This document shows positions 1 to 7,661 of a stretch of DNA of 64,000 bases, one piece after another; position 1 is the first letter of the stretch, and each line of letters starts with the position of its first letter. This DNA comes from Trebonia sp036501515. Its GTDB lineage: Bacteria; Actinomycetota; Actinomycetes; Streptosporangiales; Streptosporangiaceae. The notes under the pieces are model-generated. The model searched no databases, had not been told where the DNA came from, and worked only from the letters and a program-made list of their open reading frames with translations. The stretch spans positions 1 to 64,000 of the forward strand of contig DASYAD010000472.1 in the NCBI GenBank assembly GCA_036501515.1, given 5' to 3'. Position numbers and translations under genes: made by a program.

Positions 1-1
1 G

Positions 2-124
2 CTGCCGGGGTCCGTGGTGCCCGACCAGAGCGCCGAGGACACCGACGCCGGGTGGGGTGAGTACCCGGAATCGGCCCGTGACCGGCTCTACCGGGACCGC
101 CCGCCGCACTGGGACGACGCCTGA
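2..124 (+). CDS. C-terminal end of an unidentified protein (5' end outside window)
   Basis: An open frame runs from the window edge to a TGA at 122-124 and gives the last 40 residues of a protein. The tail is acidic and ends with GWGEYPES and, a few residues later, RPPHWDD before a final Ala. Tails of this GWGEY...RPPHW type recur at the C-termini of small uncharacterised actinobacterial proteins, which supports a real gene rather than chance. Function cannot be assigned because the body of the protein lies upstream of the window. It converges with the XRE gene on the other strand, 112 bp away. Confidence 0.6.
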   Translation: MPGSVVPDQSAEDTDAGWGEYPESARDRLYRDRPPHWDDA

Positions 125-236
125 CGCGTGCGCGGCTGGCTGGCGTGCCCGGGTCAGAGTGCTTACCTGCCGGCGGCCACCACACTTCGAGTCTGCCGTG
201 ACAGCGACCCGATAAGCTTTTTAGCTGGCGCTCTCG

Positions 237-485
237 CTAGCTCGCGTGCTCCGCCGACGCGGCGCCAAGCCGCGGGAAGGGCTCGGCCGAGAAGATCACC
301 TCGACCGGCACCTCGAAGTAGCCCGCGATCCGCAGCGCCAGGTAGAGGCTGGGGCTGTACTCGCCGCGCTCCAGGTAGCCCACCGTCTGGTAGTGCACGC
401 CGAGCGCGTCGGCGAGCTCCCGGCGGGAGATACCGCGCTCGGCGCGCAGCATCGCGATGCGGTTGTAGACAACCTCGCTGCTCAT
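237..485 (-). CDS. XRE-family helix-turn-helix regulator, last gene of ABC exporter operon
   Basis: 82-residue protein that is almost entirely one Cro/CI-type helix-turn-helix (about residues 8-62: NRIAMLRAERGISRRELADA, then a recognition helix around HYQTVGYLERGEYSPS). It should bind DNA as a dimer. The ATG at 485 was chosen because it overlaps the stop of the upstream permease as ATGA and because the domain begins right after it; a longer in-frame extension to 596 would only translate the permease end out of frame. The position as third gene of the exporter operon suggests control of this exporter or of its own operon (inference). The short tail after the HTH shows no ligand domain. Confidence 0.85.
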   Translation of the reverse strand: MSSEVVYNRIAMLRAERGISRRELADALGVHYQTVGYLERGEYSPSLYLALRIAGYFEVPVEVIFSAEPFPRLGAASAEHAS

Positions 486-1327
486 GTCGTCCGCAGCATA
501 GCCCGCTCGCGTCGCTCGGCCATCCGCGACCCGGACTCGCGCCGCGCCATCCGCCGCAGCACCACCGGCGCCGCCGTCAGGCCGAGCAGTGACCACAGGG
601 CCAGCGCGAGGAACACGAACGGCAGCCGCCAGGACCCGCCGAGCTCGACCGCGCTCAGGTTGGACGGCAGCAGCGCCGCCCGCATTCCCAGGCCGAGCCA
701 GTACACCGGGAACACCTGCCCGATCCCCTGCAGCCAGCCGGCCAGGTGGGTGATCGGGTAGAAGATGCCGGAGACCGCGACGAGCCCGCCGATCGGCAGC
801 ATGACCAGCGGCATGAACCGCGGGCTCGGCATCACCGAGCCGATCACGATGCCAATCGGGATCGTCGCCAGCAGCCCGAGCACCGCCACCCAGACCAGGG
901 TCGCCGTGCCCGCGACCGACAGCGTGACGCCGGGAAAGGCGATCAGCCCGAGTATCAGCGTCGTGACGACGCCGACGAGCGTGATCGCGGCGGTGAAGGT
1001 GATCTTGCCGATCACGTAGGCGGTCATCCCGCCGGGCGTCGCCTTGGCTCGCAGTAGCGTGCCGTCCTCGCGGTCGATGGTCAGCGTCGCGGTCACGCCG
1101 AGAATCCCGCCGAACGCGATCCCCATGCCGATCCCGCTCGGCAGCGTCAGCGACCCGAGCGAGAACGAGGTGCCTGGCACGTGGTGGCCGCGCATCAGGA
1201 ACAGCACCACGATCTGGATCGCGGGGAAGAACAGGTTCTGCAGCAGGTCGGGCCAGTAGGTGTAGGCCTGCCGCAGTTCGATACCGCCGCGTGCCGCCCC
1301 CAGCCGCACATCCCGGAGCCAGTTCAC
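482..1327 (-). CDS. ABC-2 type transporter permease (DrrB-like)
   Basis: 281-residue integral membrane protein of the ABC-2 type, the membrane partner of the ATPase encoded just upstream. An N-terminal cytoplasmic stretch is followed by about six hydrophobic segments (roughly residues 33-48, 68-92, 115-140, 147-172, 178-205 and 238-262) and a basic tail (RRMARRESGSRMAERRER). The TIDREDGTLLRAKATP segment between the second and third helices is typical of DrrB/NodJ-like exporters. The GTG start at 1327 overlaps the ATPase stop (GTGA), and the stop overlaps the XRE start (ATGA), so the three genes are probably translationally coupled. The substrate is unknown; drug or lipid efflux is the usual role of the family. 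Confidence 0.88.
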   Translation of the reverse strand: MNWLRDVRLGAARGGIELRQAYTYWPDLLQNLFFPAIQIVVLFLMRGHHVPGTSFSLGSLTLPSGIGMGIAFGGILGVTATLTIDREDGTLLRAKATPGGMTAYVIGKITFTAAITLVGVVTTLILGLIAFPGVTLSVAGTATLVWVAVLGLLATIPIGIVIGSVMPSPRFMPLVMLPIGGLVAVSGIFYPITHLAGWLQGIGQVFPVYWLGLGMRAALLPSNLSAVELGGSWRLPFVFLALALWSLLGLTAAPVVLRRMARRESGSRMAERRERAMLRTT

Positions 1328-2199
1328 TTCTCGTACTCCTTGACCAGGGCCATGTAGGTGTCTTCCAGGCTCGCCCGGCGAACTTCGAGGTCCTCGACCG
1401 CCTCGCCGTACTGGGCGAACAGCTTGCGGGTGAACGCCGTCGCGGTGTCTGTCGGGTGCACGAAGCGCTGCCCGTCGACCGTCCACCTGACCTCCGCCTG
1501 GGCCGACATCCGCAGCGCGAGCTCGTCGGGTGAACCGTCCGCGATGATCCGGCCGCCGCCGAGGATCAGCACCCGGTCGGCCAGCTTTTCCGCCTCGGCC
1601 AGGTCGTGGGTGGTGAGCAGCACGGTCGCCTGCTCCCGGTCGGTCAGCCGGTGCACGAGCTCGTGGAACTCGCGCCGGGCGGCGGGGTCGAAGCCCGCTG
1701 TCGGCTCGTCGAGGAACAGCAGCTCGGGCCGCCCGACAATGCCGATCGCGACGTCGAGGCGCCGCCGCTGGCCACCGGACAAGGTGACGATCCGTTTGTC
1801 CGCCTGGGCGGTCAGCCCGACCAGGTCGATCAGCTCGTCGGTCTGCCACGGCCGGCGGAACTCGGGGGTGCTGTACCGCGCGTAGTAGCGGCCGAGGTGC
1901 TGCAGCAGCTCCCTGACCCGCCACTTGGCGTGATCCCGCCAGGACTGCAGGACGACGCCGAGGCGGGCCCGCCACTGCTCGCCGCCCCGCTGGGGATCGG
2001 TGCCGAGCACGCTCACCTGTCCGGCCGAGCGGGCACGGAAGCCCTCGAGGATCTCGATCGTGGTGGTCTTGCCCGCGCCGTTCGGCCCGAGGAGGGCGAC
2101 AACTTCCCCGGTGCGGATCTCGAAGTCGATGCCGTTCAGAACGTCAACCGTCCCGTACCGCATCCGCAGGTCGCGAACTTCGGCTGCTATGTCAGACAT
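1324..2199 (-). CDS. ABC exporter ATP-binding protein (DrrA/CcmA-like)
   Basis: 291-residue nucleotide-binding subunit. All catalytic motifs are visible: Walker A GPNGAGKTT (38-46), signature LSGGQ (140-144), Walker B LLFLDEP (160-166) with Glu165, and the switch His198 in LLTTHDLAEA. The C-terminal 70 residues (from about 220) form the accessory region common in DrrA-type subunits. It should energise the permease encoded directly downstream, with which it overlaps by four bases. The ATG at 2199 lies about 30 bp downstream of an AT-rich promoter-like stretch, unusual for this GC-rich sequence. It is the first gene of an exporter-regulator operon. Confidence 0.93.
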   Translation of the reverse strand: MSDIAAEVRDLRMRYGTVDVLNGIDFEIRTGEVVALLGPNGAGKTTTIEILEGFRARSAGQVSVLGTDPQRGGEQWRARLGVVLQSWRDHAKWRVRELLQHLGRYYARYSTPEFRRPWQTDELIDLVGLTAQADKRIVTLSGGQRRRLDVAIGIVGRPELLFLDEPTAGFDPAARREFHELVHRLTDREQATVLLTTHDLAEAEKLADRVLILGGGRIIADGSPDELALRMSAQAEVRWTVDGQRFVHPTDTATAFTRKLFAQYGEAVEDLEVRRASLEDTYMALVKEYEK

Positions 2200-2240
2200 G
2201 ATGTATGGAAGATAGCAGACCTACTACATATAATAAAAGT
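2200..2240 (-). promoter_or_regulatory. AT-rich putative promoter of the DrrAB-XRE operon
   Basis: The 40 bp upstream of the ATPase start are strikingly AT-rich against the surrounding sequence. Read on the minus strand, a TATTAT box lies at 2235-2230, about 30 bp before the ATG. On the plus strand a perfect TATAAT occurs at 2229-2234, so a divergent transcript into the repeat-rich gap is possible. No clear -35 box was identified for either direction. Confidence 0.35.
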
Positions 2241-2370
2241 CCTTTAATCCGGAACGGAGCAGTTTTCCCGCCGGTTTCCAGCCGGCCCGTGCACCGCTGC
2301 CGTGCGCGGCGGCGGCCGAGGCTCAAGAGGGGACCGTCGCGGGCGAGGGAATTAGGTATCGCGTCATCGG

Positions 2371-2514
2371 CTGTGGTCGCGTCCCCGGCTGTGGTCGCGT
2401 TCCCGCCTGTGGTGACGTTGCCGCCTGTGGTGACGTTGCCGCCTGTGGTCGCGTTGCCGCCTGTGGTCGCGTTCTGGGCTGTGGTCGCGTTCCCGCCTGT
2501 GGTGGCGTTCCGTG
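2371..2514. repeat. 18-bp tandem repeat, eight units
   Basis: Eight consecutive 18-bp units begin at 2371, 2389, 2407, 2425, 2443, 2461, 2479 and 2497, each starting CTGTGGT and differing at a few positions in the second half (consensus CTGTGGTCGCGTTCCCGC). Both strands stay open: the plus frame would encode a VVAFPP hexapeptide repeat and the minus frame a basic RDHRRQ-like repeat. Neither frame has a convincing start, ribosome binding site or non-repeat domain, so it is treated as non-coding. Confidence 0.85.
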
Positions 2515-2544
2515 CGCGTGGCTTGCGTTCCGTGCGCGTGGCTT
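2505..2544. repeat. 20-bp direct repeat, two exact copies
   Basis: The unit GCGTTCCGTGCGCGTGGCTT occurs at 2505-2524 and again, without change, at 2525-2544, directly after and partly overlapping the 18-bp array. No coding or regulatory role is apparent. Confidence 0.85.
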
Positions 2545-2851
2545 GCGGTCGTCGTCCGTGGTTTCGTTTCGCGGGTGGGTCTTCGGGTGATTACCCACAG
2601 CCGAGGCGCGTCCGCGCACGGCGGTGCAACGGCGCCCAGCCGGTCGCGCCACACACTGACACGCTGCCTTGTGGGCTTCGGATGCGGATGCGGATGGGGG
2701 TGCGGGTGCTAGTGGGGGTGGGGTGCGGTTGCGGTCTTCTGCCGCGGCTCCGGCGACCGGTGTGATCTTCGGGTGCGGGTGTGGCCTCGGGAACGACGTC
2801 ACTGCGGATGCGGCCCGGTTCGCGGGCCTGCGGGCGCTGGCAGGAAGATCT

Positions 2852-2906
2852 TGGAAACTAGTTGTGTCATAGCACGTAAAAATTACCAATTAGATAAAAG
2901 TTTCCA
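2852..2906. repeat. 55-bp AT-rich interspersed element with inverted ends, copy 1
   Basis: A 53-bp core flanked by T and A, bounded by TGGAAAC (2852-2858) and its reverse complement GTTTCCA (2900-2906). The interior contains TTGTGTCATAGCACGTAAA at 2862-2880 and TAGATAAAAG at 2891-2900. A second copy at 8960-9014 has exactly the same length and matches at 47 of the 53 core positions, including the ends. It sits in a gap without recognised genes. Its role is unknown: a small non-autonomous mobile element, a protein binding site or a structured RNA are all possible. Confidence 0.8.
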
Positions 2907-3111
2907 TACATCGTGAACCACCTTCACCATGCTGCTCACTTTTTGGGTTGATTGTCTGACGTAGATCGGTGTCCTTCCGATGACGGGTCTGCGGTGGCAG
3001 GCGGGGCTGGGGTGGGGTAGGGCTGGGCCGGGTTGTCGGGCGAGGCGGCGCTGGCGGGCGGGGTGTCGGGTGGGGGGCTGGCGGCTGTCGGGCGGGGTGG
3101 TTGCCGGGTGG

Positions 3112-3154
3112 GGCGGACTGTCCGGGAAGCTCGGGGCACCTCAGGGGCACCTCA
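3112..3154. repeat. 43-bp direct repeat, copy 1
   Basis: A 43-bp sequence starting GGCGGACTGTCCGGGAAGC and ending with two tandem GGGGCACCTCA words. It is identical over all 43 positions to the copy at 3350-3392, 238 bp away. The perfect identity in otherwise drifting repeats suggests a recent duplication or gene conversion. Confidence 0.85.
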
Positions 3155-3349
3155 GGGGGTGTCGGGTGGGCTGGCGGCTGGCGGCTGGCGGCGGGGTGTC
3201 GGGCGAGGTGGTTGCCGGTGGGGCGATGGTTCCCGGCCGGGTGGCGGCTGCTGGGTGGACGGCGGTTCCGCGACGGAGCGGTGGTTGTCCCGGTGGGTGG
3301 TGGTTGCCCGGTGGGGCGGCGGGTCCTGGGTTGGGTGCTGGCTGCTGGG

Positions 3350-3392
3350 GGCGGACTGTCCGGGAAGCTCGGGGCACCTCAGGGGCACCTCA
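3350..3392. repeat. 43-bp direct repeat, copy 2
   Basis: Second, identical copy of the 43-bp repeat at 3112-3154, located 80 bp beyond the stop codon of the downstream ABC-2 permease (which ends at 3472). No hairpin or U-tract marks it as a classical terminator. Confidence 0.85.
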
Positions 3393-3471
3393 CACCTCAG
3401 CGGGGCTGTGGTTGTCCCGGTGGGGCGGTGGTTGTGTCGGGTGGGTGTGGCTGCTGCGGCGGGCGGTTGGA

Positions 3472-4317
3472 CTAGGCGTCGCGCCGGTGGAGGAGTAGGC
3501 CGCCGGCCAGCAGGGTGCCCGCTGACCACAGGGCCAGTACGCCGAGGCCCTGCCAGGGGGAGAGAGGCAGGGCTGACAGGCCGGCGGTGGCCTGGATGGT
3601 GAGCCCGGCGCTCATCGGCCCGATCTGCTGCAGGTGCCGCGACCAGTCCGGGCCGACGGCGCTGGCGATGACGGGGAACAGGTAGAGCAGGCCGAGCACT
3701 GCCCCGATCGAGACGGCCGAATCCCTGATGGCCGCGGCGGCGCCGAGGGCCAGCAGTGCGATCAGCGCCAGGTACAGGACGGAGCCGGCCGCCGCGCGCA
3801 GGTCGGCCGGGGTGGCGAGCGACAGCGGCGGGTAGCCGTGCGCCCGGGTGAACCCGTGGCCGGGCAGTGTCAGCTGCCCGGCCAGCACCGCGGCGAGCAC
3901 GCCGGCCGCCCCGGCCGCGAGCGCCAGGCCGGTTACCGCGACCGCCTTGGCGGCCAGCACGGTGTTCCGGCGCGGGATCGCGGTCAGCGTGGTGCGGATC
4001 ATGCCGGTGCTGTACTCGCCGCTGACCGCGAGCACCGCCAGGACCGCCACCAGTGCCTGGCTGAGGTCGACGCCGGACAAGGCGATCTTCGCCGGGTCCT
4101 GCCCGCAGCCCGCCGCCTGGCAGCCCGCCGAAGCGGTGGCGGCGGCACCGACGGCCGCGGTCGCCGCGATGACGGCCAGCAGCAGCCACCACGTGCCGCT
4201 GAGTGTGCGCAGCTTCACCCACTCCGCGCGCAGCGCGTTCAGGAGTCCCGGGGTGGCGTTCACCAGTCCGGCGGCGTTCGCGTGTTCTGGTGTGTTCGCG
4301 TGTTGGAATATGTTCAC
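3472..4317 (-). CDS. ABC-2 family transporter permease, second permease of operon
   Basis: 281-residue polytopic membrane protein. The N-terminal LLNALRAEWVKLRTLSGTWW motif (about residues 20-39) is the hallmark of ABC-2 permeases that begin with a cytoplasmic LRAEWxK helix; hydrophobic segments follow and the protein ends in HRRDA, like its upstream neighbour. The sequence VSGEYSTGMIRTTLTAIPRR between membrane segments is the usual EYRxGTIRxTL-type loop of the family. The GTG at 4317 overlaps the stop of the preceding permease (GTGA). Two related permeases of unequal size with one ATPase suggest a heteromeric exporter (inference). Substrate unknown. Confidence 0.87.
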   Translation of the reverse strand: MNIFQHANTPEHANAAGLVNATPGLLNALRAEWVKLRTLSGTWWLLLAVIAATAAVGAAATASAGCQAAGCGQDPAKIALSGVDLSQALVAVLAVLAVSGEYSTGMIRTTLTAIPRRNTVLAAKAVAVTGLALAAGAAGVLAAVLAGQLTLPGHGFTRAHGYPPLSLATPADLRAAAGSVLYLALIALLALGAAAAIRDSAVSIGAVLGLLYLFPVIASAVGPDWSRHLQQIGPMSAGLTIQATAGLSALPLSPWQGLGVLALWSAGTLLAGGLLLHRRDA

Positions 4318-5927
4318 GCGTCTCTCCGGCGCAGCAGGAAGGTCGCCAGGATCAGCGCCGCCGCGGTCCAGGCGCACAGCACGGCGAAGCCCGCCCACGG
4401 CGCTAGCGGGAAGTAGCCCGCCGACGGTACGTAGACGTTGCTGACCTGGGGGTACTGGGCAAGCGTGGCCTGGACGGCGAACGCGGCGGCGGGAGTGACC
4501 CTGGCCAGCCATTCGGTGGGGCCGACCGGGAGGACCGGCGTCGTCACGGTGAGCAGGTAGGGCAGGACGATCACCACGATCACGGTGGCGACCGCCGCCG
4601 CGCCGCGGCGCACGATGGTGCCGATCGCGAGCGCGAGGACGGCGGCGACGGCGAGCACGGCCGCGGTGCCGGTGATGACCCGGACCTCGGTCAGCGCGGA
4701 CGCGGGCCAGACGTAGACACCGTGACCGCGCAGCACCCGCTGGCCAAGCGCGACCACGATGGCGGCGCTGACCAGCCCGGCCGCGAAGGTGACGTCGCCG
4801 ATCACCACGGCCTTGGCCGCCAGCACCCGGCCACGGACCGGGGTCGCGGCGAGCGTGACGCGGATGAGGCCGCGCCGGTACTCGGCGGTCATGAACATCG
4901 CGCCCACCACGGCCACCGCCACGAGCCCGGCGAACACGCCGATCAGCGTCTGCGCGATCGTGACGCCGATTCCCGACGCCCCGGACACCGAGGGAGCGAT
5001 GTCACCGGTCCCGGTCACGCTGAAGCGCCCGCCGGCGTCCTGGAAGCCGCCGGGCGACCCGGCCGCGGGTCCGCCAGGCGCGTCGACGGCGGCGCCGGCC
5101 CACGCGCCGTCCGGCCAGCCGCCGCCCAGGCGGACGTGGTCGAACGTGCCGGTCGCCTGGCTGGCGGCGCCGCTGAGCGACAGCTGGCCCATAGACAGCT
5201 GCGAGTACTGCGGCGAGGTGGCGAACAGGCCGCCTTGCGCGGTCGGCCTCAGCCCGGGCAGGGTGACGCTGCCGACCTCGGACCAGTGGCTTCCGTCGGC
5301 TGAGTCGTAGCCGGCGATCGTGTCGCCTGACCGGGTGAGCCGCAGCCAGCGGGGCGACGCAGCGGAGACGGAGCCGGCCAGCCCGGCCAGGTCGCCGGTG
5401 TAGTCGTACTGCATCCGTACGCCATGGGCGCCGGTGACCATCATCGCCGCGTAGGCCGAGCCCTCGCGGGTGCTCGCCTTCACGATGATCCCGGCCTTGG
5501 CCCACGGGACGAGGCCGGCCCGTGTCCGCGGCCCGCTGCCGTCCCCGTTGCCGGCGTTCCCTTGGCTGGGGTTCCCTTGGCTGGCGCCCGCGTCGTCGGA
5601 GAAGTCGGGCAGCCGGCCGGTCAGCGAGGTCATCCGGACGGTGATGCTGCCGTCTCCTGTCAGCGGCTGGTGCACGAAGTAGAAGCTGTCGGTCACCGCC
5701 TCCCCGCCCGGTCCGACCAGCTGGGCGCAGTCCGAGGCCGGGCCGTGCGTGCCGCAGGAACCCTGGCCGCTCGGGGCGAGCCCGAGGGCCACGATCGCCA
5801 TCGCCGCGAGGACCAGGCCGGCCACCCAGCCGCGGACGGTGCTGAACTTGACCCATTCCGCCCGCAGCAACTGCGCGAACCCGGCCTGGCCAGCCGGCGC
5901 CTGGGAGCGGTACCCGGTGGCGCTCAT
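4314..5927 (-). CDS. ABC-2 family permease with a large extracytoplasmic insert
   Basis: 537-residue permease. It starts with the family motif LLRAEWVKFSTVRGWVAG (about residues 20-37) and a first membrane helix to about residue 53. Residues about 54-320 form a soluble, Gly/Ser/Asp-rich insert (contains DFSDDAGASQGNPSQGNAGN, YDSADGSHWSEVGSVTLP and LRLTRSGDTIAGY) that reads like a concanavalin-A-like beta-sandwich of the DUF1349 type, predicted to lie outside the cell. The remaining helices with the EYRRGLIRVTLAATP loop and the RRRDA end match the neighbouring 281-residue permease. ATGA overlap with the ATPase upstream and GTGA overlap with the permease downstream support one operon. The insert could bind a sugar or wall polymer (inference). 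Confidence 0.87.
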   Translation of the reverse strand: MSATGYRSQAPAGQAGFAQLLRAEWVKFSTVRGWVAGLVLAAMAIVALGLAPSGQGSCGTHGPASDCAQLVGPGGEAVTDSFYFVHQPLTGDGSITVRMTSLTGRLPDFSDDAGASQGNPSQGNAGNGDGSGPRTRAGLVPWAKAGIIVKASTREGSAYAAMMVTGAHGVRMQYDYTGDLAGLAGSVSAASPRWLRLTRSGDTIAGYDSADGSHWSEVGSVTLPGLRPTAQGGLFATSPQYSQLSMGQLSLSGAASQATGTFDHVRLGGGWPDGAWAGAAVDAPGGPAAGSPGGFQDAGGRFSVTGTGDIAPSVSGASGIGVTIAQTLIGVFAGLVAVAVVGAMFMTAEYRRGLIRVTLAATPVRGRVLAAKAVVIGDVTFAAGLVSAAIVVALGQRVLRGHGVYVWPASALTEVRVITGTAAVLAVAAVLALAIGTIVRRGAAAVATVIVVIVLPYLLTVTTPVLPVGPTEWLARVTPAAAFAVQATLAQYPQVSNVYVPSAGYFPLAPWAGFAVLCAWTAAALILATFLLRRRDA

Positions 5928-6910
5928 CGCGTGGTCTTTTCCGTCGCGGTCTTTTCCGTGGCGGCGTGGCCGGCGGCGGGAGCGGCATGCCCGGCGGCGG
6001 GGGCGGCAGGCCCGGCCCGGAATTCGACCGCGTCTCTGGTCAGGCGCAGGTAGGCGTCTTCGAGGGTCGCCTGCTGGGCGCTGACCTCGCTGAACGGAAT
6101 CCCGGCGGCGGTGAGGACAGCCACGGTCCGTTCGGGCGAAAGGCTGGAGATCAGCAGGAGATCGGGCGCGGTGGCAGTGACCTCCGCCCCCGCACCGGCG
6201 AGCGCCGTGACCGCCGCCGCGGCGGCCGGGGTGCGCAGCCGCACCTGGCCAGCCGACGCCGCGGCGATCAGGGACTTGACGTCGGAGGAAGCGATGACCC
6301 GGCCGCGGCCGGCCACGATCAGGTGGTCCACGGAATCCTGCAGTTCGCTCATCAGGTGGCTGGATACGAGCACGGCCCGGCCCTGGGCGGCCAGCGCGCG
6401 CAGGAAGCCGCGCATCCAGATGATGCCCTCGGGGTCCATGCCGTTGAACGGCTCGTCCAGGATCAGCGCCGGCGGGTCGCCGAGCAGCGCGGCCGCGATG
6501 CCGAGGCGCTGCCGCATGCCGAGGGAGTAACCGCCGGCCTTGCGCCGGATCGCGGACCGCAGGCCCGCCTGGTCGATGACCTCATCGACCCGGCGGGCGG
6601 TCAGCCCCTGCGAGTAGGCGAGCCAGAGCAGATGATTGCGGGCCGACCGGCTGGGCTGCAGCGCGGCCGCGTCGAGCAGCGCCCCGACATGGGTGAGCGG
6701 CCGCCGCAGGCTGCGGTACGGCCGTCCGCCGATCAGCGCGGTGCCCGCGTCGGCGGCGTCGAGGCCGAGGATGATCCGCATCGTGGTGGACTTGCCGGCG
6801 CCGTTCGGGCCAACGAAACCGGTGACCTCTCCCGGGCGGACGCTGAAGGTCATGCCGTCAAGGGCGGCCGTCGGCCCGTAGCGCTTGCGGAGGTCGGTGA
6901 CTTCGATCAT
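5924..6910 (-). CDS. ABC transporter ATP-binding protein
   Basis: 328-residue nucleotide-binding subunit and first gene of the second ABC operon. Walker A GPNGAGKST (34-42), signature YSLGM (128-132, replacing the usual LSGGQ as is common in this subgroup), and Walker B LILDEP (149-154) followed by FNGMDPEG are all present. The C-terminal about 25 residues consist of two AAPAAGH units and two TEKT units, a low-complexity tail outside the fold. It overlaps the next gene as ATGA. The promoter faces that of a two-component system 88 bp away, and three copies of a common motif lie between, so this exporter is probably the regulated target of that system (inference), in the manner of bacitracin- or lantibiotic-type resistance modules. 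Confidence 0.92.
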   Translation of the reverse strand: MIEVTDLRKRYGPTAALDGMTFSVRPGEVTGFVGPNGAGKSTTMRIILGLDAADAGTALIGGRPYRSLRRPLTHVGALLDAAALQPSRSARNHLLWLAYSQGLTARRVDEVIDQAGLRSAIRRKAGGYSLGMRQRLGIAAALLGDPPALILDEPFNGMDPEGIIWMRGFLRALAAQGRAVLVSSHLMSELQDSVDHLIVAGRGRVIASSDVKSLIAAASAGQVRLRTPAAAAAVTALAGAGAEVTATAPDLLLISSLSPERTVAVLTAAGIPFSEVSAQQATLEDAYLRLTRDAVEFRAGPAAPAAGHAAPAAGHAATEKTATEKTTR

Positions 6911-6933
6911 GCCGGCAGTTCTACGTGGCCGCC

Positions 6934-6974
6934 GGTGTCAGCCCGGTGCCCGCGGCTGACACCTGGCTGACACC
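6934..6974. promoter_or_regulatory. Three copies of GGCTGACACC: candidate response-regulator operator
   Basis: The divergent promoter region between the ABC operon and the two-component system carries GGTGTCAGCC at 6934-6943 (inverted) and GGCTGACACC at 6954-6963 and 6965-6974 (direct). The two direct copies start 11 bp apart, the spacing typical of tandem half-sites bound by OmpR/PhoB-family dimers. The position suits coordinate control of both operons. Confidence 0.6.
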
Positions 6975-6998
6975 GGGGTCCCTGGCATGCTTGACCGC

Positions 6999-7661
6999 AT
7001 GAGAGTGCTGGTGGCCGAGGATTTCGAGGTGCTCGCCCGGTCAATCGGGACGGGGCTGCGGCGCGAGGGAATGGCCGTCGACGTGGTGCTCGACGGCGCC
7101 GACGCGCTCGAGCACCTGGCGGTGACCCGCTACGACGTGGTGGTGCTGGACCGCGACCTGCCCGGGGTGCACGGCGACGAGGTCTGCCGCCGGATCGCCG
7201 CGGCCGACGCCGGCAGCCGGGTGCTGATGCTCACCGCGGCCAGCACCGTCAGCGACCGGGTCGAGGGCCTGGGGCTCGGCGCCGACGACTACCTGCCGAA
7301 GCCGTTTGACTTCGCCGAGCTGGTGGCCCGGGTCAGGGCGCTGGGCCGGCGGTCCGCCCCGGCGGTGCCGCCGGTGCTGCTGGCCGGCGACCTCCGGCTC
7401 GACCCAGGGCGCCGGACGGCGGAGCGCGGCGGGCGGCGCCTCGACCTCAGCCCGCGGGAGTTCGCCGTGCTCGAGTGCCTGCTGGCCGCCCGAGGCCGGG
7501 TGGTCTCGGCCGAGGAACTGCTCGAGCGGGTCTGGGATGAGATGGCCGACCCGTTCACTACCGCGGTCAAGTCCACCGTCAAGCGGCTGCGGGCCAAGCT
7601 CGGCGACCCGCCGGTCGTTGAGACCGTCCGCGAGGGCGGCTACCGGATCGGGGACGCGTGA
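6999..7661 (+). CDS. OmpR-family response regulator
   Basis: 220-residue two-component response regulator. The receiver domain (1-115) shows the acidic pocket E7/D8, phosphoacceptor Asp51 in VVVLDRDLPG, Thr79 and Lys101 in DDYLPKPFDF. The winged-helix output domain covers about 125-218 (SPREFAVLECLLAARGRVVS, then STVKRLRAKLGDP and the final VREGGYRIG hairpin). The ATG at 6999 was preferred because MRVLVAED is the usual family start; an in-frame ATG at 6987 would add four residues. The stop overlaps the kinase start, so the pair is coupled. The candidate operator just upstream and the divergent ABC operon indicate its likely targets. Confidence 0.93.
   Translation: MRVLVAEDFEVLARSIGTGLRREGMAVDVVLDGADALEHLAVTRYDVVVLDRDLPGVHGDEVCRRIAAADAGSRVLMLTAASTVSDRVEGLGLGADDYLPKPFDFAELVARVRALGRRSAPAVPPVLLAGDLRLDPGRRTAERGGRRLDLSPREFAVLECLLAARGRVVSAEELLERVWDEMADPFTTAVKSTVKRLRAKLGDPPVVETVREGGYRIGDA

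Larger units (their letters stand above)
2907..3471. other. Gene-free, G-rich repetitive stretch between two ABC operons
   Basis: No frame here has a convincing start, ribosome binding site or protein family resemblance. The first 70 bp (2907-2975) are fairly AT-rich. From about 2995 the plus strand becomes dominated by runs of three to six G separated by short spacers, for example the run of G-tracts at 3003-3060, which fits the pattern of G-quadruplex-forming DNA. Irregular copies of GTGGTTGCCGG-like and GGGTGTCGGG-like words recur throughout, and a 43-bp direct repeat is embedded. The stretch is the 3' flank of the minus-strand ABC operon that ends at 3472. Confidence 0.6.

Noticed and set aside
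2323..2889. Minus-strand frames over the 18-bp array
   Set aside because: The peptides are simple basic repeats (RDHRRQ-like) with no ribosome binding site, no domain and an AT-rich start region shared with the 55-bp element.
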